From Oscillospiraceae bacterium (GTDB lineage Bacteria > Bacillota > Clostridia > Oscillospirales > Oscillospiraceae): a DNA stretch of 64,000 nt. Of this stretch, positions 59,610 to 64,000 are shown one piece after another. The translations under genes were made by a program, and so were the position numbers. How positions within the stretch are numbered: position 1 is the stretch's first letter; each line of letters starts with the position of its first letter. The DNA lies in the NCBI GenBank assembly GCA_017398685.1, contig JAFQFH010000036.1, positions 1 through 64,000 on the forward strand. Direction: 5' to 3'. The notes beneath the pieces were generated by a model. It did not search any database, had not been told where the DNA came from, and saw nothing but the letters and a program-made list of their open reading frames with translations.

Positions 59610-60044
59610 TTTTCCAGATAGTCGAGAATACAATAACTGTTCAGATGCAAAATGGGTGGTGACTGTAGTTATACTACAACCATCGCCTTATCAAAATATT
59701 CATACCATACCGCATCTCCATACCAGCAATTATTGAACATAGGATTTATTTCTTTACCAAACATTTATCATTGGTACAGAACATCGTTCAGGCCCTGTTC
59801 TGCAGCACATTCTTTTATTCATCCGTTACGGCGGATAGACCATTCTGTTACGTTGGGGTGATACGCTGTAATATCCTGTTTTCACAATAAAAGAAGATTT
59901 TTGTTAAATCTTCTTCCCTCCACGTCAATACACCTCTGTGCAGCGTAAGGGGTTTCAGGGTAACTGTGCTCCCTGACATGGAGCGTTTAACAAATGCCAT
60001 ACTTGCAAGGACAAGCCATCACAGCAGGCTTGTCCTTTGACATT

Positions 60045-60158
60045 TCACCTCTCTGAGGAAACAGCAGGCTTATCCGAGACGCTTCTATGTTCTCCTGGAT
60101 TGCGCGTGCGCTCCTCAAGAATGTCGCAAATACTTTCTGCAATCTCCCACTTCGACAT
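60045..60158 (-). CDS. possible 37-residue protein
   Basis: MSKWEIAESICDILEERTRN followed by a polar tail. The helical, charged start looks protein-like, but there is no good ribosome binding site and a different overlapping frame is longer. Weak support. Confidence 0.2.
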   Translation of the reverse strand: MSKWEIAESICDILEERTRNPGEHRSVSDKPAVSSER

Positions 60159-60271
60159 AGTTGTACCCGGAAAATGTCTGCATAGCGCTCACCTGACATA
60201 ATGACCCCGGAGATGCAGTCTTTCCCGAACTAATATCAATTTTTTTTATTATCCATACAGCGGAAAAAAGA

Positions 60272-60295
60272 AAGAGCCCCGAAGGGCTCTTGATA
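60272..60295 (-). terminator. terminator downstream of the truncated spoVT
   Basis: Eight-bp arms AAGAGCCC and GGGCTCTT around CGAA. The T-rich tract (CTTTCTTTTTT) lies on the minus strand, so it would end transcripts entering the element from the spoVT promoter. Confidence 0.75.
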
Positions 60296-60442
60296 AAGGG
60301 ACAATATAGATTTTTTACGGTAAATTCATTTTATTGCGAAGATCAATACCATGAGCTCAGGCAGGATCACTTACATAACGCAAGCACTTTACCCCCAGTG
60401 TATATGCACCGTCCGGCCTGTTAGCTCCGTCACTATGTACGA

Positions 60443-60616
60443 CTACCAGCCTCTGCGTTTAGCCAAATCCAACAAACTAACACAGAATTTTTCTTGGGGT
60501 GTCAATGATATCTGTGAGGGGTCACCCTCGCGGATACGCATGGTGCGGCGTATTTCCTTGGGAATAACCACGCGGCCCAGATCGTCTATTCTGCGGACTA
60601 TCCCTGTTGCTTTCAT
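60443..60616 (-). pseudogene. spoVT: spoVT, 5' part with hybrid tail
   Basis: A 57-codon frame. Codons 1-33 (MKATGIVRRIDDLGRVVIPK ... MRIREGDP) are the AbrB-type DNA-binding domain of SpoVT. From the core GGTGACCC on it reads 24 element-encoded residues ending FCVSLLDLAKRRGW, which in the circular form would be the native end of the recombinase. AAGGAG precedes the ATG and a sigma-G-like promoter lies upstream. The product would be a truncated DNA-binding fragment lacking the dimer-stabilising sensor domain. Confidence 0.93.
60519..60526. other. attachment junction (spoVT 5' side)
   Basis: Same 8-bp core GGGTCACC (plus strand) as at 39890-39897, flanked here by G before and C after. Crossing over between the two restores spoVT in frame. 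Confidence 0.85.
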
Positions 60617-60649
60617 ATATCTTTCTCCTTAATTTACAAATTGCCTTGT

Positions 60650-60679
60650 TAGTATCTGTAAATACAAAAAGATTATTCC
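60650..60679 (-). promoter_or_regulatory. sigma-G-like promoter of spoVT
   Basis: On the minus strand GGAATA (60674-60679) and GATACTA (60650-60656) are 17 bp apart, each one base off the B. subtilis sigma-G elements TGAATA and CATACTA. SpoVT is a sigma-G target in Bacillus. Confidence 0.65.
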
Positions 60680-60767
60680 GGATGCGAAAATTCATTTTGC
60701 CAAAGCAAAGTCCGGATTTTACGGGAAAGCAGACAAGTTGGGAAAAGGACAGCGGCGAAAAGCTGAT

Positions 60768-61136
60768 TTATGTTTTATCGTGTCCGGAAAGCGCTTCCAG
60801 CTCGCGGATGCGTTTTTCCAGAAGGGCTATGGTCTGCGTCATGCGCTTGAGCTGCTCGTTCTGCTTGGAAACAATGGAAGTAAGCGCCATGAGAATTATG
60901 ATGACAAAGAAGAAAATAAGGGCAAACAGCGCGTTTGAAGGCACCTCAATACCGACAAAGTCGGTAATGGCAAAGAGTATCTGCGGGAACAGAGATACCA
61001 GCAGCATGAAAAAACCGGCAAAAATCCACAAAATCGTGTATTTCAGGTTAAGACGCTTTTTTTTGAGAAGCTGGAAAAGAATAACAAAATACAGCGCCAG
61101 AGCCAAAAGCATGAATATTTGCAGCTTTGTACTCAT
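60768..61136 (-). CDS. DUF2304 membrane protein
   Basis: A 122-residue protein with three membrane spans and a C-terminal coiled coil (SKQNEQLKRMTQTIALLEKR). DUF2304 proteins are encoded directly after DPM-like glycosyltransferases in many bacteria, as here, where start and stop overlap (ATGA). They probably form a complex with that transferase at the membrane. Confidence 0.88.
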   Translation of the reverse strand: MSTKLQIFMLLALALYFVILFQLLKKKRLNLKYTILWIFAGFFMLLVSLFPQILFAITDFVGIEVPSNALFALIFFFVIIILMALTSIVSKQNEQLKRMTQTIALLEKRIRELEALSGHDKT

Positions 61137-61840
61137 TTTATTTTCCTCCTTTTGTGGCTCAGTCTGGAAACTATCAGGGAAATAGACACTTTTACCATGT
61201 AATACACCGCCCTGAAGGAGGATATGGAGCTCTGCCCTCCTACACGTTCACGCATCTGAGCCGGAACCTCCACAAGACGAAAGCCCTCCAGCGTAGAAAG
61301 GAGAATTGCATCGGGTTCGGGGTAATCCTGCGGGTAGTTTTCTGCAAAAAAGGCGATCATACTGCGATTGACAGCCCGAAAACCGCTGGTCACATCGTAA
61401 ATCTTTACACCTGACAGCAGCTTTATAAGGCTGCTGAGGAAGCTGATGCCGAAACGGCGCATAGCGGAGGACTGAAAGCCTTCCTTTTCAATGAACCTTG
61501 AGCCTATGGCAGCGTCTGCCTCGCCGGAAATGATCGGGGCAATGAGAGATGAAAGGTATCTTGCGTCGTGCTGTCCGTCGCCGTCAAACTGAACGGCAAT
61601 ATCATAATCGTGCTCAAGGGCATAGCGATAGCCCGTCTGAACACCGCCGCCGATCCCAAGGTTTACCGGGAGGTCGAGAAAATTTGCGCCGTACTCCTTC
61701 AGAATCTTCCGGGTATTATCCTTGGAGCAGTCGTTTATGACCACATAGTCCATACCGGGGGCATTGGCTTTGATATCCTGAAGTGTTCTGACTATATTTT
61801 CTTGCTCATTATAGGCGGGGATAATCAAGAGTGTTTTCAT
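61133..61840 (-). CDS. family 2 glycosyltransferase, polyprenyl-phosphate sugar transferase-like
   Basis: A 235-residue GT2 enzyme resembling dolichyl/undecaprenyl-phosphate mannosyltransferases: IIPAYNEQENI, the metal-binding QFDGDGQHD, DAAIGSRFIEKEG and a C-terminal amphipathic region. It moves a sugar from a nucleotide donor to a lipid phosphate for surface glycan synthesis. The ATG seven codons into the longest frame starts directly at the fold (MKTLLIIPAYNE) and is preferred. Coupled to the DUF2304 gene. Confidence 0.88.
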   Translation of the reverse strand: MKTLLIIPAYNEQENIVRTLQDIKANAPGMDYVVINDCSKDNTRKILKEYGANFLDLPVNLGIGGGVQTGYRYALEHDYDIAVQFDGDGQHDARYLSSLIAPIISGEADAAIGSRFIEKEGFQSSAMRRFGISFLSSLIKLLSGVKIYDVTSGFRAVNRSMIAFFAENYPQDYPEPDAILLSTLEGFRLVEVPAQMRERVGGQSSISSFRAVYYMVKVSISLIVSRLSHKRRKIK

Positions 61841-62063
61841 CAAAAAATCTTCTTTCTGCATCTTTTATCAAAGGATACTACAAAATGCAGCTGTGTTCAA
61901 GTTTATTTGCAGCGGCAGCCTCAAAGCTATGAATACGGCGAAATGCTTACTGCCTGCACAGGGAACTTTTTCCCCCAATAAGCGTCTCAATATACAAAAA
62001 GCATCTCTTGCTTTTCGGGAAGAAAAATTGTAATATGTTTACATAATATATAAGGAGACGAAT

Positions 62064-62744
62064 ATGAAAAACTATCTCTTGATTTTGCTTGCAGCCTGCT
62101 TTCTTCTGAGCGGCTGCGGCGTGAACGGGCAGCCGGTACAGCCCACGGAAGCACCCGAAAGTGTGCCGGACACTCTGCCCCCGGAAGCATCTGCGAGGAT
62201 AAGCCCTCTGCCCGCCGCTGTTGACATGGCTTCTCTGGGTAACTGCACTGTGCCTGTCTCCATCGACAAAGGCGGCATATACACGGACGAGGGCGGGAAA
62301 ATCATGGTACAGTTCACGGTGTACAGCTATGAGCTTTATGACATGGTGGACATTGCCGCTCTCAAGGAGGGGGACAGTATCAGCCATAGGGGCGAGGACA
62401 TAGTGGTCAGCTCCGTTTCTCGAAGTGACAGCGGCCGCGTGATTATAAACGGCGGTCTGGATGTGGGTGGCTATGAGCTATACACTGATGAGTCCGGCGT
62501 ATATTATTTTGTGGGCTACAATGACGCCAAGGCCTACTATGCCATCGGCGAGGCGGTGTTCGGCGTGGCGGAGGACTTTGTTTTCACCGACGGCATGGAT
62601 TTTGACAATCCTCCGGTGAGCTACACCGCTCCTCAGCTTCTTGATGAAAACAGCGGCATATTCTTCCACTTTGTGCCCCACAACACCACACTAACCATTG
62701 AAAACGGAGCAATCACCGCCATGGAGCGGGTATATATGCCCTGA
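62064..62744 (+). CDS. lipoprotein of unknown function
   Basis: A 226-residue lipoprotein: signal peptide with lipobox LLSGC (Cys at 18), a Pro/Glu-rich linker (~20-50) and a globular domain with no recognised family (YSYELYDMVDIAALKEGDSI, VGGYELYTDESGVYYFVGYN). It stands alone with AAGGAG upstream and a strong terminator downstream. It may be a surface sensor or enzyme accessory; nothing in the context decides. Confidence 0.75.
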   Translation: MKNYLLILLAACFLLSGCGVNGQPVQPTEAPESVPDTLPPEASARISPLPAAVDMASLGNCTVPVSIDKGGIYTDEGGKIMVQFTVYSYELYDMVDIAALKEGDSISHRGEDIVVSSVSRSDSGRVIINGGLDVGGYELYTDESGVYYFVGYNDAKAYYAIGEAVFGVAEDFVFTDGMDFDNPPVSYTAPQLLDENSGIFFHFVPHNTTLTIENGAITAMERVYMP

Positions 62745-62756
62745 TTATAAGCCAGA

Positions 62757-62786
62757 AAGTCGGCATCTTCGGATGCCGGCTTTTTA
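62757..62786 (+). terminator. terminator of the lipoprotein gene
   Basis: CGGCATC-TTCG-GATGCCG stem with a stable UUCG-type loop, extended by flanking pairs, then TTTTTT. Confidence 0.9.
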
Positions 62787-62882
62787 TTTACAGACTGTTT
62801 ATTTTCAGTTTATGCCGAGGATTTAATATATAAGGCAGCATATAATTGCTGCTCTGCGTACGATATCAGGAGGCGATAGACC

Positions 62883-63554
62883 GTGTTTAAAATTCTGGTG
62901 GTTGACGACGATAAAAATACAAGGCTTTTGCTCAATGCCATATTGCAGTCCGAGGGCTACTCCGTGCTTCTTGCAAAGGATGGGGTGGAAGCTCTTGCGC
63001 TGATGGACAGGGAGCATGTTGACCTTGCGGTGCTGGATGTGATGATGCCCAATATGGACGGCTACGAGTTTGTCAGTACTCTCAGACAGGCAAACAACGA
63101 GCTGCCTGTGCTCATGGTGTCGGCAAAGCAGCTTCCGGCAGACAGAAAAAAGGGCTTCATAGTAGGCACGGATGACTACATGACAAAGCCCATTGACGAG
63201 GAAGAGATGCTTTTGAGAATAAAGGCGCTTCTTCGCAGGGCGCGGATCGTCAGTGAGAGAAAGATAAGCATCGGAGATGTGGTGCTGGACTATGATTCCT
63301 TCACAGTGAGCCGCGGAGAGGACAGGACAGAGCTGCCCCAGAAGGAATTTTTGCTTTTGTACAAGCTTTTGAGCTATCCGGGGAAAATATTCACCCGCAT
63401 ACAGCTTATGGACGAGATATGGGGCGCAGACAGCGAGACCGGCTGGGAAACTGTGACTGTACACATCGGCAGGCTGCGCAAGCGCTTTGAGGGCTGGGAC
63501 GAGTTTGAAATACAGTCTGTGCGTGGGCTGGGCTACAAGGCGGTGAGAAAATGA
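62883..63554 (+). CDS. OmpR-family response regulator
   Basis: A 223-residue two-component regulator: receiver domain with acidic pocket DDD (8-10), phospho-acceptor Asp52 (AVLDVMMPNMDG), Lys in MTKPIDEEE, and a C-terminal winged helix (FLLLYKLLSYPGKIFTRIQL, RGLGYKAVR). AGGAGG supports the GTG start. Its stop overlaps the start of the kinase gene (ATGA). Target genes are not evident. Confidence 0.93.
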   Translation: MFKILVVDDDKNTRLLLNAILQSEGYSVLLAKDGVEALALMDREHVDLAVLDVMMPNMDGYEFVSTLRQANNELPVLMVSAKQLPADRKKGFIVGTDDYMTKPIDEEEMLLRIKALLRRARIVSERKISIGDVVLDYDSFTVSRGEDRTELPQKEFLLLYKLLSYPGKIFTRIQLMDEIWGADSETGWETVTVHIGRLRKRFEGWDEFEIQSVRGLGYKAVRK

Positions 63555-64000
63555 ACAGACCCAGTATGAAAGAGCGTTCATCGCGTCTGGCGCTTGTTTT
63601 GTTTTTCTCTTTCGTGGTGTTCTGCACGCTGATACTGACCCTTCTTTTCACCGGTATTCTGGTATACCAGTTCAACAAATGGGGCTTTTTCATCCCCGAC
63701 GGCGAGGCAGAGCTGGGATTGGTGCGCTCCATGCTCCTTATGATGGGGCTGAGCCTTATTGTCGGCACAGCGCTGACCTTCGTGGTCATCCGCATACCGC
63801 TTGCGCCCGTGTATGCCCTTATAGACGGCATGAAAAAGCTTGCCGGAGGCGACTACAGGGCAAGGCTGGATACCGGAAGGATAGTCAGCCACTGGAAGCT
63901 GGGCAGCGACATTAAGGAAAGCTTCAACACCCTGGCGGTGGAGCTTGAAAACACCGAAATGCTCCGCTCGGACTTCATCAACAATTTTTCCCATGAATTC
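63551..64000 (+). CDS. sensor histidine kinase (3' partial)
   Basis: The first 150 codons of a two-component kinase: span 1 (~13-38), short outside loop, span 2 (~62-85), a HAMP-like linker (~87-138) and the start of the phosphoacceptor helix NNFSHEF with His148. The window ends in the middle of this H-box. It starts within the regulator stop, so the pair is translationally coupled. The very short outside loop suggests sensing in or at the membrane. Confidence 0.9.
   Translation, partial: MNRPSMKERSSRLALVLFFSFVVFCTLILTLLFTGILVYQFNKWGFFIPDGEAELGLVRSMLLMMGLSLIVGTALTFVVIRIPLAPVYALIDGMKKLAGGDYRARLDTGRIVSHWKLGSDIKESFNTLAVELENTEMLRSDFINNFSHEF

Larger units (their letters stand above)
59610..60442. 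other. gene-poor right end of the element
   Basis: No convincing gene over ~830 bp apart from a 37-codon candidate at 60045-60158. It contains several hairpins: an imperfect one at ~59654-59685, a terminator-like one at 59891-59915 (AAGAAGATTT arms), one at 60009-60036 (GGACAAGCC arms) and one at 60272-60291. A recombination directionality factor or conjugation gene is not seen. Confidence 0.5.
39890..60526. mobile_element. 20.6-kb integrative element inserted in spoVT
   Basis: Both ends carry the core GGTGACCC (minus strand), one inside the recombinase-spoVT hybrid, one inside the spoVT 5' fragment. Rejoining at the core gives ...RIREGDP-LEIF..., in frame and full length. The element encodes a large serine recombinase and a RhuM-like protein at one end, two small unknown proteins, and a cargo operon of nine catabolic and five transport genes with its regulator. 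No conjugation or replication genes are seen, so it may only excise/integrate or be mobilised by others. Confidence 0.9.

Noticed and set aside
1..64000. CRISPR arrays
   Set aside because: No regularly spaced short repeats were seen on either strand, and no cas-like genes.
1..64000. tRNA or rRNA genes
   Set aside because: No sequence folds as a full cloverleaf by eye; the only tRNA-like end (near 10410) lacks the rest of the structure.

Overview
The window looks like chromosomal DNA of an anaerobic, spore-forming Clostridia bacterium (Bacillota), probably from the Oscillospiraceae/Ruminococcaceae side of the class. The evidence is Gram-positive style ribosome binding sites, sugar ABC importers without their own ATPase, ROK regulators, DUF624 and DUF2304 proteins, and a spoVT gene with a sigma-G-like promoter. 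Most of the window is fairly GC-rich. The first ~11 kb is clearly AT-richer and reads as an accessory island.

Region by region. 1-11.2 kb: accessory/defence island with a DNA methyltransferase (start outside the window) and a PD-(D/E)XK protein, a Cys-rich KTR/PAP2/XRE group, a membrane-anchored HerA-type ATPase, a hicAB pair whose toxin gene seems to have lost its ATG, gene remnants and a CDP-alcohol phosphatidyltransferase. A 76-bp repeat occurs at 5.1 and 11.1 kb. 11.4-17.3 kb: housekeeping genes (two YgjV-like proteins, CPBP protease, GyrI-like protein, ECF sigma/anti-sigma pair, M14 peptidase).

17.3-36.5 kb: a regulon whose content matches the sulfoquinovose transketolase (sulfo-TK) pathway. 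It has a sulfoquinovosidase with all sulfonate-recognition residues, a second GH31 enzyme that lacks two of them, a fucose-isomerase-like aldose isomerase, a split transketolase, an RpiB-like isomerase without the ring-opening His, an iron alcohol dehydrogenase (sulfoacetaldehyde to isethionate), an EamA exporter, a ROK regulator, DUF4867, an FGGY kinase, a GPH symporter and an ABC importer. TTAATTAA-type operators lie at its promoters. The inferred flow is sulfoquinovosyl glycerol uptake, hydrolysis, isomerisation to 6-deoxy-6-sulfofructose, two transketolase turns and isethionate export.

36.5-39.4 kb: two membrane proteins. 39.9-60.5 kb: a 20.6-kb integrative element inserted in spoVT. The first 33 SpoVT codons lie at 60.5-60.6 kb behind a sigma-G-like promoter. 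The remaining ~150 codons lie at 39.4-39.9 kb, fused in frame to the element's large serine recombinase. Both junctions share the 8-bp core GGTGACCC, and excision would restore spoVT in frame, so the element resembles the skin-type elements of Bacillus. Its cargo is a catabolic operon: cysteine-desulfidase-like enzyme, Gfo/Idh/MocA oxidoreductase, C-type-lectin-fold protein, peptide-type ABC importer, UroD-like protein, ATC-hydrolase-like protein, aldo/keto reductase, aldose epimerase, iron alcohol dehydrogenase and ROK regulator.

60.7-64 kb: DUF2304 protein and glycosyltransferase, a lipoprotein, and a two-component system whose kinase runs off the window.
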